NCBI GenBank assembly: GCA_965247475.1
Contig: OZ252016.1
Coordinates: forward strand, 992,001 to 1,056,000
Direction: 5' to 3'
DNA from: G965247475 sp965247475
GTDB lineage: Bacteria; Chloroflexota; UBA11872
DNA: 64,000 bases
The notes beneath the pieces are model-generated. The model saw nothing but the letters and a program-made list of their open reading frames with translations, searched no databases and had not been told where the DNA came from. The position numbers and the translations under genes are program-made. Below, piece by piece: positions 42,324-51,759 of the stretch; within the stretch, counting starts at the first letter, position 1, and each line of letters opens with the position of its first letter.

Positions 42324-43513
42324 GAGACCTTTGCATAACCCCGGTGGCTCGCCACAATCGGCCCGGAGGGCAGCGCTGAGGGAAGGGTAGCCATGCACCG
42401 CACCGTGAGTGGGGGGTCGTTCGTGGAGGCGCTACTGCCGGAGCGGCTGGGGCGGAACGCGAAGCTGGAGCGGCTGGACGCGGTGGTTGACTGGACGCCG
42501 TTGGCGGAGGTGGTCGCGGGCATCCACGCCGCGCCCGCCGGCCGTCCCAGCTACCCGCCGCTGGTGATGGTGAACGTGCTAGTGCTGCAGCAGTGGTACG
42601 GGGCCTCCGACGAGGCGATGGAGGAAGCCCGGTGGGACCGGGTCTCGTTCAAGCGGTTCGTGGGGCTGGGGCTGGAGGACGACGCGCCGGACCACTCGAC
42701 GATCAGCCGCTTTCGGACGGCCGTGACGGAGCGCGGGCTGGCCGGGCGGCTGTTGCAGGCGGTGAACCGCCAGTGGGAGGCGCGCCGGTTGCTGGTGAAG
42801 CAGGGCACGCTGATCGACGCGACGCTCGTAGCGGCGCAGGCGCGGCGGCCGTCGATGCGGGAGCGGCCGGGGGCCCGGAGCGCGACCGACCCGGAGGCTG
42901 GATGGACGCGCACAGGAGGCCGAGCGCACTTTGGCTACAAGGCGCACCTCGGGGTGGATGCGGGGTCCGGGCTGATCCGAGCGGCGGTGCTGACGCCCGC
43001 CAACGTGAACGAGACGGAGGTGGCGGACGGGTTGGTGAGCGGCGATGAGGCGGCGGTCTATGCCGACAAGGCCTACGAGTCGAAGGCCCGCCGGCAGCGG
43101 CTGCGGGCGCAGGGCATCAACGACCGGATCATGCACCGCTCGCACAAGCACCAGGCGCAACTGCCGTACTGGCAGCGGCGCCGGAACGCGCTGATCGCCC
43201 GCGCGCGGGCACCGGTGGAGCGGGTGTTTGGGACGCTGAAGCGATCCTACGGCTATCGGCGCGTGCGCTACCTGGGGCTGGAGCGCAACGCCACGGAGTT
43301 CTTCTTCAAATGCCTGGCCTACAACCTGCGCCGGGCGGACCGGTTGCTGGCCGCCGCGCCCGCGTGTCCCTAGGAGGCCTGCGCCCTCGGCCGGGCAATG
43401 ACCGGCGCGCGGCGGGGCCGGGGGCGGCTGAGCAGCCAGAACCACCCGTCCGGTCGCTTCCCCGGTGGACGGCCCCCCTCAAGGCCGGCTAGGGCGCATT
43501 ACGCAAAGGTCTC
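42324..43513 (+). mobile_element. IS5-family insertion sequence, complete
   Basis: Ends are GAGACCTTTGCATAA on the left (from 42324) and the complement of GAGACCTTTGCGTAA on the right (ending 43513). They are flanked on both sides by the direct repeat CTAGGGG (42317-42323 and 43514-43520), whose CTAG core fits the target preference of IS5-type elements. Length about 1,190 bp with a single intact transposase. The element looks recent because ends, target copies and gene are all intact. Confidence 0.85.
42393..43373 (+). CDS. IS5-family DDE transposase
   Basis: A 326-residue protein. The N-terminal domain has the DUF772-type block RPSYPPLVMVNVLVLQQWYGASDEAMEEA and DHSTISRFRTAVTERGL. The catalytic DDE core has the first Asp in GTLIDATLVAAQARRPS, the second in AVYADKAYESKARRQRL and the Glu in APVERVFGTLKRSYGYRRVRYLG. 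HFGYKAHLGVDAGSGLIRAAVLTPANVNETEVA is the insertion-type beta strand set of IS5. Length is normal and no stop or frameshift is seen, so probably active. Confidence 0.95.
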   Translation: MHRTVSGGSFVEALLPERLGRNAKLERLDAVVDWTPLAEVVAGIHAAPAGRPSYPPLVMVNVLVLQQWYGASDEAMEEARWDRVSFKRFVGLGLEDDAPDHSTISRFRTAVTERGLAGRLLQAVNRQWEARRLLVKQGTLIDATLVAAQARRPSMRERPGARSATDPEAGWTRTGGRAHFGYKAHLGVDAGSGLIRAAVLTPANVNETEVADGLVSGDEAAVYADKAYESKARRQRLRAQGINDRIMHRSHKHQAQLPYWQRRRNALIARARAPVERVFGTLKRSYGYRRVRYLGLERNATEFFFKCLAYNLRRADRLLAAAPACP

Positions 43514-43743
43514 CTAGGGGGCAACGGCCCGCAGATCGGCCTAAGCGCGGTTACAGATTTGGCGCGGCTCAGCGTCGACGCGTGTCCCGTCGGTTCTTTT
43601 GAGTTCTACGGAATACGCACAGCGCTCCACCAGACGGACGGTGCAAAATTGAAGTGTGATAGCCACCTCAGGACCCACAGACCCGCTCCGTCAACCAGCA
43701 CCGGCCCGCAGGCCTCCGGGCTAGGACATCACCAAATCGTCAA

Positions 43744-44052
43744 ATGCAGTACCGCCTCCTCCTCGGGCTACTACTCCTACTGACAACTCTCCTCTTCGCC
43801 GCGTGCGGTGAAGGCACCGCGACCGAGTTGAGTTCAGATCACCGTGCGGTGGCTGACGCGAACGCGAAGCCGTGCAGTACTCCGCCGCGACCGGCATCCA
43901 GATCAAAGAAGGCCGATCTCATCCTCACCGAAGCCGACGCCGGCAAGACCATCCAGACCCCGACGTTCCAGGCTGACCTCGGCAACCCGGACAAGAAGGG
44001 CGTCATGCTGACGCTGGAGGGCGACGACGCCGCCCTGCCGATCCGGCCCTAG
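43744..44052 (+). pseudogene. N-terminal half of the small lipoprotein family
   Basis: MQYRLLLGLLLLLTTLLFAACG is a lipoprotein signal with lipobox FAAC. The following ILTEADAGKTI and GNPDKKGVMLTLEGDDA match the intact paralogue at 15136-15696 (LTEADAG, GLPDKKG, LEGDDA). The match ends at LEGDDA, then seven unrelated residues and a stop. The second half of the family is found 1.4 kb away on the opposite strand beyond the IS30-like element. It may still be translated as a short lipoprotein, but I treat it as broken. The stretch 43514-43743 shows no gene. Confidence 0.65.
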
Positions 44053-44170
44053 GGTCGGGCGATGCCGCGCGACCACGCTCGCGAGTCACACGAGATCACA
44101 CCCGCCGTGAGAGGGGCTCGCCGGCCAAGCCCGGAGACCCTGCGGGGATTCTGATCAGTCCCCCCGATGA

Positions 44171-45330
44171 GGAGACGTTTGCATAACCCGGTCAGGCTGA
44201 GGATGTCCGGGGAGAACCCTGCGCGGTTCCAGGTTGGGTGGGGCCTAGATTCCCTAGATTCACAAACGAAGTGCAACACCTCATGAAGGTCCTGCGATGG
44301 GACGCCGATACGCGCACCTCACCAGTGACGAGCGCTGTGAGATTGCCCGCCTACGCGCCCAGGGCCGCTCGATCCGGCAAATTGCTGCAAGTCTGGATCG
44401 CGCGCCATCGAGCATTGCGCGGGAGCTGACGCGCAACCGGTCACGCACCCAGGGCTACCAGCCCCGCTATGCCGACCAGCAGGCCCACGCCCGCCGCTGG
44501 CGCGGCGCCCGCCTCGACCGGGATCCGGCGCTGCGCGACCGCGTCCTCGCCCGCCTCGCCCAGGGCTGGTCCCCCGAGCAGGTCGCCGGCCGGTTGGCCC
44601 GCGAGGCCGGCCGCTCGGTCATTGCCCACGAAACCATCGACCGGTTCATCTATGCCCAGCTCGCCCGCACGAAGGACTACACGTGGCGCTACTACCTGCC
44701 CCGCGCCAAGTCCAAACGCGGCTGGCGCGGGCGCAAAGGCGGTAGCCCCGCCTCCTTTATCGCCCACCGCCGCCCCCTGGCCGACCGACCCGTCGCCGCC
44801 GCGGACCGCCAGACCCCCGGCCACTGGGAGGCCGACCTGATGCTCGTCCGCACCTATGGCCAGGCGGTCCTCACCGTGCACGAGCGTCACTCCCGGCTCC
44901 TCGTCGCCGTCCGCCCGCCCGGCAAAGCCGCCGCCCCCATCGCGACCGCCCTGACCCAGCTCCTGGCGCCCTTGCCGCCCCCCTGGCGCCAACCCGTCAC
45001 CTTCGACAACGGCACCGAGTTCGCCCGCCATCACCGCCTCCATGCGCTCGGCCTCGCCACCTTCTTCTGCGACCCCCACGCCCCCTGGCAGCAAGGCGGG
45101 ATCGAGACCGCCATCGGCCGCCTGCGCCGGACGTTGCCCCGCAAGACCGACCTCGTCGGCCTGCCGGACGACCGCTTTCGGCAGGTGGTCCAGGCCTACA
45201 ACAACACCCCCCGCAAGTGCCTCGGCTACCAGACCCCCGCCGAGGTCTTCTGGACACACGTGTTGCACTTGAAATGTGAATCCACCTTCCGGCGTTCGCG
45301 GGAATGACGAGGGGTTACGCAAGGGTCTCC
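44171..45330 (+). mobile_element. IS30-family insertion sequence
   Basis: Terminal inverted repeats GGAGACGTTTGCATAACCC (from 44171) and, on the complement, GGAGACCCTTGCGTAACCC (ending 45330) bracket one transposase gene; total length about 1,160 bp, normal for IS30. These ends are nearly the same as those of the neighbouring IS5-type element although the transposases belong to different families. No target duplication is clear. Confidence 0.75.
44297..45307 (+). CDS. IS30-family transposase
   Basis: A 336-residue protein. The N-terminal HTH block is typical of IS30: YAHLTSDERCEIARLRAQGRSIRQIAASLDRAPSSIARELTRN. Next comes LAQGWSPEQVAGRLAREAGRSVIAHETIDRFIYAQLAR. The integrase core has the first Asp in GHWEADLMLVRT, the second in VTFDNGTEFARHHRL and the Glu in APWQQGGIETAIGRLRRTLPRKTDL. 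Intact, with the stop only 4 bp before the right inverted repeat. ATG 44297; probably functional. Confidence 0.95.
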   Translation: MGRRYAHLTSDERCEIARLRAQGRSIRQIAASLDRAPSSIARELTRNRSRTQGYQPRYADQQAHARRWRGARLDRDPALRDRVLARLAQGWSPEQVAGRLAREAGRSVIAHETIDRFIYAQLARTKDYTWRYYLPRAKSKRGWRGRKGGSPASFIAHRRPLADRPVAAADRQTPGHWEADLMLVRTYGQAVLTVHERHSRLLVAVRPPGKAAAPIATALTQLLAPLPPPWRQPVTFDNGTEFARHHRLHALGLATFFCDPHAPWQQGGIETAIGRLRRTLPRKTDLVGLPDDRFRQVVQAYNNTPRKCLGYQTPAEVFWTHVLHLKCESTFRRSRE

Positions 45331-45344
45331 GGCGAGGGGGAGTC

Positions 45345-45374
45345 GGCTCGTCGGGAGCCCAACCCCGACGAGCC
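45345..45374. terminator. Strong GC-rich stem-loop
   Basis: GGCTCGTCGGG pairs perfectly with CCCGACGAGCC across an 8-base loop, 15 bp beyond the right end of the IS30-like element. There is no run of T, so it is not a standard intrinsic terminator, but it could limit transcription leaving the element. Confidence 0.4.
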
Positions 45375-45466
45375 GGTGGGCGAACAGAGCGCTCTTCGTC
45401 TCGGGACAGGCTCGATCAAGCAGCAGCCCCGCGCCGCGTCTGACGGATACGCTCAGGCCACGGCCG

Positions 45467-45625
45467 TCATGAGCCGTGCACGATGTTCTCCTTCCACCTG
45501 CCGTACCGCTCGAACGTCACCTCAGAGGCGTGCTCGAGCCGCTTGGCCGGATCGCCACTCGACCAGCTCGAGGATCAGGTCCGTTTGGTCCATCACGTTG
45601 CCGCGGAACTCCAGGACCTTTGCCG
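45467..45625 (-). pseudogene. C-terminal half of the small lipoprotein family, frameshifted
   Basis: The complement reads AAKVLEFRGNVMDQTDLILELVEW, matching AAKVLEFRG..TDVIVELVE of the intact lipoprotein at 15136-15696. After a one-base shift near 45540 the frame DPAKRLEHASEVTFERYGRW continues to a stop at 45467, matching DPAARSGEPVKRLAFTF in position. It is the opposite end, and opposite strand, to the fragment at 43744-44052, with about 40 central residues missing between them. Confidence 0.6.
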
Positions 45626-45733
45626 CCGCCACCGGGGCCGCCGCTCGCCCGCGCGCTCGGCGGCCTGAGGGAATGCTTTGACGGCTGATTGCGTAGTCTC
45701 TGGGCAAGGAGCGCTGCGCCCGGAGGCCCGCGC

Positions 45734-48700
45734 GTGCGAGCGCGACGATTGACTCAGGATCAAGGGCGCCGACGGCTGTGGACCATCGGGCTGGCGGCGG
45801 CATTGCTGGCGATGATGCTTGGCCTCGCCGTGCGGTTTGTGGCCGAAGTGGAGGCCTTTGCGCCGCCGCCCGCGCCACTGCCAACCGCCGCCGCCCCAAG
45901 CTCGACGCCACCAGCCGACGCGTTCGCGCCAACGGCGGACACAACGACTCCGGCACCCGGCGAGCGGTTCATCGCCGTGAGCAGCGGCAACTTTCACACC
46001 TGTGCGCTGCGCGCCGACGGTGAACCTGTGTGCTGGGGCGCCAAGCCGGTAGATCCTGACGCTGGCTTGCGGCTGGTTGACTTCGGTCAGACCTCGCCGC
46101 CCGCCAGCGAGCGGTTCGTGGCCATCAGCAGCGGTGGGTTCCACACCTGCGGCCTGCGCCAGAACGGAACCGTCGTGTGTTAGGGCGCTGAGGTAGGTGA
46201 CGAGACCAGGGGATACGGCCAAGTCGGGCACGGCTAAACATCCCCCCGGAAGGTGAGGTCTTTGTAGCTATCAGCAGCGGAGGCGGGCACACCTGCGGAC
46301 TCCGCGAGGATGGCACGGCTGTCTGCTGGGGCGACGACAGCTCAGGCCAGGCAACGCCGCCCGAGGGTGAACGCTTCGCGTCCATCAGCAGCGGCTCGTA
46401 CCACACCTGCGGGCTGCGTGAAGATGGATCCGGTGCCTGCTGGGGGCCCGAGTACAACTCGGGGGCGTGGGAAGTGCCGCCCGAAAACCCGTTGGTCGTT
46501 CTGGACAGCGCCGACGGCTATACGTGCGGCCTGCGGCAAGACGGCTCCCCGATCTGCTGGGGGGGCGAGCGGTCGGACGAGGTCTACGCCAACCAGTACC
46601 CGCGCAGCTCCGAGCGTTTCATAGCCATCAGTGGGCGTGACAGTCGCGGACGCGGCGGCTGCGGCCTTTGGACCAACGGCACCGCGGTGTGCTGGGGCGG
46701 TGTCGATCCGCCCCCGCAGCGGCAGCAGTTCACCGCGATCAGCAGCGGTCTGGAACACACCTGCGGTCTCCGCCGCGATGACGGCGGGCTCGTGTGCTGG
46801 GGCGGCGACGAGTTTGGCCAATCGTCGCCGGCCGGGATGCGGTTCGTTGCCCTCAGTAGCGGCGAGCGGCATGTCTGTGCCCTTCGGGCGAACGGCGCGC
46901 CCATCTGCTGGGGTGACCCGGCGCAAGGTCGCACCGCGCCGCCTGCAGGCGAGACGTTCGCGGCCATCAGCAGCGGCTGGGCCCACACCTGCGCCCTGAG
47001 GTCTGACGGGGCGCCGGTTTGCTGGGGTCGGAACGACTACGGCCAGGCGCAGCCGCCGGACGGCGAGCAGCTAAGCGCCCTCAGCAGCGGGCCTACCCAC
47101 AGCTGCGGCTTGCGCTCGGACGGCACGCCCCTCTGCTGGGGCCGGAATGACGACGGCCAGGCGTCATCGCCCGCCGGCGCACAATTCACGTCGATCAGCA
47201 GCGGCGGAAGCCACACCTGCGCCCTGCACGCCGATGGCAGTCCGTTCTGCTGGGGCGACGAGGACGACGCGGTCACTCGCGCGCCCAATGTCGACCAGTA
47301 CAGCTCGATTGTCAGTGGCAGCGGGTATGCCTGCGGACTGCGGTCGGACGGCACGCTGGTTTGCTGGGGTAGAGGCTCCTTGGGAGCTCCGCAGGGCGAA
47401 ACGCTCTCGGTCGTAAGCCTCGGGTCGGGCCACAGCTGCGGCCTGCGTCGGGACGGCCGACCCGTCTGTTGGGGCGATGGGTACGACACGCCGGTGGTCA
47501 CGGCCCGCCGATCCACCTACCAGATCATCAGCGAGCAGAGCGTTCGCGCCGTGAGCGGCGGCTATGGGCGCACCTGCGCCCTGCGCCATGACGGCCGCCC
47601 CGTGTGCTGGTCGCTCAGGAGCGCCTATCCAAATCTGAGCGGCGAGCTGTCGGTGCCGTATGGCGAGCACTTCACCACGCTCAGCAGCGGTGGCGGTCAC
47701 ACGTGCGCCTTGCGCGACGACGGTACGGCCGTGTGCTGGGGTTCCGACGATGAAGACAAGTCGTCGCCGCCTGAGGGCGAGCGCTTCACGGCGGTGAGCA
47801 CCGGCTTCTCGTTCACGTGCGGCCTGCGTGAGGATGGCGCCGCTGTCTGCTGGGGGAGCGATGAACGCGGAGGGGCGTCGCCCCCGGAAGGTGGGCGGTT
47901 CGTCGCCATCAGCAGCGGCCTGGGTCTGAGGCATGGGCACACCTGCGCGCTGCAAGAGGACGGGTCCGCCGTCTGCTGGGGTTCAAATGACGAGGGCCAG
48001 GCCTCGCCACCGGCCGACGAACGCTTCATGGCCATCAGCAGCGGCGCGCAACATACGTGCGCCCTGCGCCTGGACGGGACCGCCGTCTGTTGGGGCTACG
48101 ACTGGGACCGCTAGGCATCGCCCCCGCCCGGACAGACGTTCACTGCCATTGCCAGTGGCCGCGCCCACACGTGCGCCATTCGCGCCGACGACGGAACGGC
48201 CGTCTGCTGGGGATCGAACCGCGACTTCATCTACGACTATCTGGGCCAGGCCAGGCCGCCCTATGGCGAAACCTTTTCCGCCATCAGCACCGGCCAGGAC
48301 CAGACGTGTGGCGTGCGCTCCGCCGATTCGACGCCGGTGTGCTGGGGGGAAGGACCCGGGCACCGATCCGGGTATCCCAAGCTCAAGCCCTTTGCCGAGG
48401 TCGGCGGTGAGACGTTCAAGTCCATCAGCAGCGGCGACGGCCATGTCTGCGCCCTGCGCAACGACGGAACCGCCGTCTGTTGGGGCGACAACGAGACCGG
48501 TGAGGCCAATCCGCCGCCGGAGACGTTCAGCGCGATCAGCAGCGGGGCCAACCACACCTGTGCCCTGCGGGCGTCGGATGGGGCGGCGATCTGCTGGGGC
48601 AGCAATCGCACCCCCGATGGCAAGTTCGCCGGCTATCGCGATCAGGCGCTGCCGCCCTCTGGCGAGTCCTTCGTCGCCATCAGCAGCGGTTTCGTTCACA

Positions 48701-49968
48701 CGTGCGCCCTCAAGTCTGACGGCGAGGCCGTCTGTTGGGGCGGGTCAAACAGCGGCGAAGCGGACCCGCCGGAAGGCGAAAGATTCACGGCCATCCGAAG
48801 CGGGCACTGGAACACCTGCGCGCTGCGTGAGGACGGCTCGCCGGTGTGCTGGGGGTCGGGTTACCCCCACCGTGTGTCACCGCCGGAGAATGAGCGCTTC
48901 GTCGCGATTGGCGGCAGTCAATCGCAACGCGTGTGCCCTGCGCGACGACGGGTCGCCGGTGTGCTGGGGCATCAACTACCAACCATCGGGTGGGGTGTGG
49001 TATGGCCAGGCGCATCCGGCGGAGGGCGAGCAGTTCACGGCGATCAGCGCCGGCCCACACTTCACCTGCGCGTTACGGCAGGACGGCTCGCCCCACTGCT
49101 GGGGCGAGGGCTACGAGACCCCCGAGCCGGCGCGCACAACCTATGAGGACATCACCGACGAGTCCTTCGTTTCCGTCAGCACCGGCTGGGACTACTCCTG
49201 TGCCCTTCGTGCCGACGGCACGACTGTTTGCTGGGGAAATCCCGAGACCGAGACCGAACCGGAGTCGTCGGGGAGGCGGGGCGACTTTGCTCGCGAATGG
49301 CCCCCGGAGGGTGAGCGCTTCACGGCCATCAGCACCGGCACGTCGAACACCTGCGGCCTTCGAGCTGACGGCACGGCAATCTGTTGGGGCGAGAATACGA
49401 ACGGAGCGGCATTCCCGCCAAGAGACGAGCGGTTTGTAGCCATCAGTTGCGGCGACGCCGACACGTGCGGCCTTCGTAGCGATGGGACCTTCGAGTGCTG
49501 GGGCAGCGTCACCGGGATTCCCGGCCGAAACATCAAGCCAGCGCTGCAGCCGGGCGAGCAGTTCAAGGCGATCAGCTTCGGCGCCTTTCACGTCTGCGCG
49601 CTTCGCCAGGACGGGACGCCTCTCTGCTGGGGGCTCGATGACTATGCGAGACATCGCCGCCCGCCTGCTGGGGGGACAACGAGTACGGCCAGGCGTCGCC
49701 GCCCCAAGGTGATCGCTTCGCCAGCATCAGCAGTGGCGGTAATCACACCTGCGCTCTGCGGGCCGATGGCGCCGCCGTGTGCTGGGGCGCCGCGCTGGGC
49801 GACAAGTACACCTCCTACGGCTACACCACCGTTGTTGGCTTCGGCCAGTCGTCTCCGCCCGAGGGCGAGCGATTCGCTTCGATCAGCAGCGGCGCCGCTC
49901 ACACCTGCGGGCTCCGCGAGGACGGGTCTCCGGTTTGCTGGGGCAAGGGGTTCCCGACCTCAACCTGA
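45734..49968 (+). pseudogene. Giant RCC1-type repeat protein gene, broken by stops and frameshifts
   Basis: A 4.2-kb gene. The N-terminus (GTG 45734 or TTG 45689) has a signal anchor LWTIGLAAALLAMMLGLAV, then a Pro/Ala/Thr linker, then about 32 repeats of roughly 41 residues with core HTCALRxDGxxVCWGxxxxGQxxPPxGExFxAISSG. The reading frame is interrupted at TAG 46182 (where every other repeat has CWG, so TGG became TAG), by a shift at about 46230, by TAG 48112 (CAG of GQASPP changed), by a shift at about 48920 (extra base in ATTGGCGGCAGTC) and by a shift at about 49650. Sequence is otherwise well conserved up to the natural TGA at 49966-49968. Such propeller arrays are usually secreted or cell-surface proteins. 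Five lesions make the full protein impossible without recoding. Confidence 0.85.
46474..48114 (+). pseudogene. Longest open segment of the RCC1-repeat pseudogene
   Basis: From the GTG at 46474 (the same frame is open back to about 46240) to TAG 48112-48114, this 546-codon stretch holds about 14 consecutive repeat units, each ending in CWG except one CWS. It could be translated alone as a fragment without a signal peptide, but the start lies inside a repeat, so I regard it as part of the broken gene. Two in-frame Cys per unit (HTC and CWG) are nearly invariant, suggesting disulfides between strands of an exported propeller. Confidence 0.7.
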
Positions 49969-50271
49969 CCGCGGCCGGCGCACCAGCGGTTCCAGCGGCA
50001 GACCATTGGCGCGGCCTGGGTCCGTGGAGTCACCGTCGGCATCGACCCCTGGGCAACGCGGGTGCGCGCCGATCTCGCGGGCGCCGGACCGTCTTCCGAG
50101 CGAGCTAACGGGGCGAGTATGATCTGTTGCCGTTCGACCAAGCCGTTCCGCTGCGCCGGGACGGCGCCGATTGCCCGTGTTGGAAGCGTCCCGTCAGGCG
50201 CTCGCCCGCGGCCTCGATCCGGGGCCGGGTCCCGCGCCGGGCGCAGTGCGACACGACAAGGAGCGAGGCCG
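49969..50271. other. Spacer between the RCC1 and GPP34 pseudogenes; nothing found
   Basis: About 300 bp, GC-rich, with open frames only in non-coding-looking composition (Arg/Pro/Ala-rich). No RNA gene, hairpin or repeat of note was seen. Confidence 0.5.
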
Positions 50272-50922
50272 GTGCTGAGATTTGCCGAAGAGATCATGCT
50301 GCTGCTGCTCGACGACGACGGCGGGGAGTTCGTGCGCGTCCCCGAGTGGTCGCTGTAGTGTGCCCTCGCGGGCGCGGTGCTGATGGACCTGGCGTTGGAG
50401 AACCGCATCGACACCGACCTGGAACAGCTCATCCTGGTCGATTCCACCCCCGTCGGGGACGACCTGCTCGACCCGACCCTCGCCCGCATCGCGTAGGCAA
50501 CCGAGCGGCACGACACCCGCTACTGGATCCAACACACGGCCCAGCACGCCAACCGTATTCGCGAGCGAGTGCTCGAGCGTCTCGTCGACCGCGGCATTCT
50601 CCAGCGTCGGGACGAGCGCCTTCTGTGGGTGTTCCAGTCGCGGCGCTACCCGGTGGTGGACGGCAAGGCCGACCGGGAAGTGAAGCTGCGGATCATGGCG
50701 GTGCTGTTCAGCGACGAGATTCCCGACCCGCGTGACATCGTCATCGTCTGCCTCGCCGAAGCCTGCGGCCTGTTCAGAGAGTTGCTGTCCCGGCGGGAGC
50801 TGGAGCACGCGACCGCGCGCATCGAACAGGTGCGCAAGCTCGACTTGATCGGTCAGGCCGTCTCGCAGGCCGTTTGGGACATCGAAGTGTCCCTGGCCAT
50901 CGCCATGCAGCCGCCCATGTAG
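50272..50922 (+). pseudogene. GPP34 (GOLPH3/Vps74-like) family gene with two amber stops
   Basis: From GTG 50272 the frame reads LRFAEEIMLLLLDDDGGEF, stop TAG at 50356-50358, then ALAGAVLMDLALENRIDTDL and LVDSTPVGDDLLDPTLARIA, stop TAG at 50494-50496, then YWIQHTAQHANRIRERVLERLVDRGIL, a WVFQSRRYPVVD segment and ARIEQVRKLDLIGQAVSQAVWDIE before the natural end at 50922. This order matches bacterial GPP34 proteins, relatives of the PI4P-binding Golgi protein. No frameshift is needed, only two stops. The 3' part (GTG/ATG from 50569) remains open for 117 codons. Likely a recent pseudogene. Confidence 0.75.
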
Positions 50923-51169
50923 CACCCGCACCCGGCGGCGGACGCACGGCTCAGCCCGTGCTCGCCGCTCCCGAGCCGGCGGAGCAAACGAGCGCGGCGG
51001 CCACGTCGGCCTCGTCGCTGGTCTCGGCCGGGGAGCGTGGGAATCGGCGAGAGGCTGCGATCGCGGTGGGTGTGACGGACAGCTGCCGCGGCTGGCATGC
51101 TGACCGAGACAGCAATTCCGGCCTCGCGACAGCGACGCGCTGCCGCGCCGCCGGGGTCTCGAAGGGAAC

Positions 51170-51562
51170 ATGACAATGGCACAGCGTTTCACCCCGCCCA
51201 CGCTTCCGACGCCGGCCGCGGCCTACAGCCAGGCCGTTCGCAGCGGCTCGATCGTCGCGACCGCCGGACAGATCGCGTTCGACGTCGACGGCAAGGTGGT
51301 CGGCGAGGGCGATATCGGCGCACAAACGCGCCAGACCCTTGCGAACGTGCGCGGCGCTTTGGAGGCGGCCGGCGCCTCGCTGGACGACGTGATCAAGACG
51401 ACCGTCTTCCTCGCCGACATGTCCGACTACCGGGGCATGAACGAGGTCTACAACGAGGTCTTCGGCGACTCGGCGCCCGCGCGCTCCACGGTGCAGGCGG
51501 CGCTGGTGCGGCCCGCGCTGCTGGTGGAGATCGAGGCGCTCGCGGTCGTCGGCGACGACTGA
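51170..51562 (+). CDS. RidA family protein (reactive imine/enamine deaminase)
   Basis: A 130-residue protein of YjgF/YER057c/UK114 type: PTPAAAYSQAVRSGSIVATAGQIAFDVDGKVVGEGDIGAQTRQTLANVRGALEAAGASLDDVIKTTVFLADMSDYRGMNEVYNEVFG, then ARSTVQAALVRPALLVEIEALAVV. The substrate Arg (in PARSTV) and the terminal Glu (VEIEA) are both present, as in active RidA. It hydrolyses reactive enamine intermediates from PLP enzymes. ATG 51170 or 51176. Monocistronic; a palindromic repeat follows. Confidence 0.92.
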   Translation: MTMAQRFTPPTLPTPAAAYSQAVRSGSIVATAGQIAFDVDGKVVGEGDIGAQTRQTLANVRGALEAAGASLDDVIKTTVFLADMSDYRGMNEVYNEVFGDSAPARSTVQAALVRPALLVEIEALAVVGDD

Positions 51563-51599
51563 GGCGGCGACCGCCGCGGGGACCGGCCCCTGGGTGGTC

Positions 51600-51619
51600 A
51601 TTCCGGCGGACGCCGGAAT
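51600..51619. repeat. Dispersed palindromic repeat
   Basis: ATTCCGGCGGACGCCGGAAT: 9-bp arms ATTCCGGCG/CGCCGGAAT around GA, followed by CCAGGA. A near copy lies at 63885-63904, and a weaker relative (CCGGCGTTCGCGGGAAT) just before the right end of the IS30-like element near 45290. It resembles REP-type repeats. The rest of 51563-51759 shows nothing else. Confidence 0.65.
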
Positions 51620-51759
51620 CCAGGAGGTCGCGACGTGACCCCCGTATTTGCCCAGTACCCCGCGCTGAGCACAGCGTCGGACCGGGCGCGATTGACGATC
51701 CCCAGCTGCATGCAGCCGGGCCGCCCAGTCCGGGCCCCCTGGACCCCGGTGGCTGGCCG

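Noticed and set aside
42075..42398. A 107-codon minus-strand frame over the tRNA-Arg
   Set aside because: Its C-terminal peptide (PRQDSNLRPTA) is the well-known artefact of reading a tRNA antisense; the rest has no protein-like pattern and overlaps the IS5 left end.
45345..45374. Intrinsic terminator
   Set aside because: Strong stem but no following T run; listed only as a possible stem-loop with low confidence.
46240..49960. Several long minus-strand frames opposite the RCC1 repeats
   Set aside because: They are mirror frames of a repetitive, GC-rich gene; the plus frame shows the conserved HTCALR/CWG repeats and the minus frames do not resemble any protein.
45734..49968. A CRISPR array or simple tandem DNA repeat in the RCC1 region
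   Set aside because: The period is about 124 bp with protein-level, not DNA-level, conservation and no constant direct repeat with unique spacers.
18721..50496. Genome-wide amber recoding (TAG read as an amino acid)
   Set aside because: Intact genes such as the GNAT, aldo/keto reductase, comM, MFS and IS5-neighbouring genes end naturally with TAG, and the affected genes also carry frameshifts in two of three cases.
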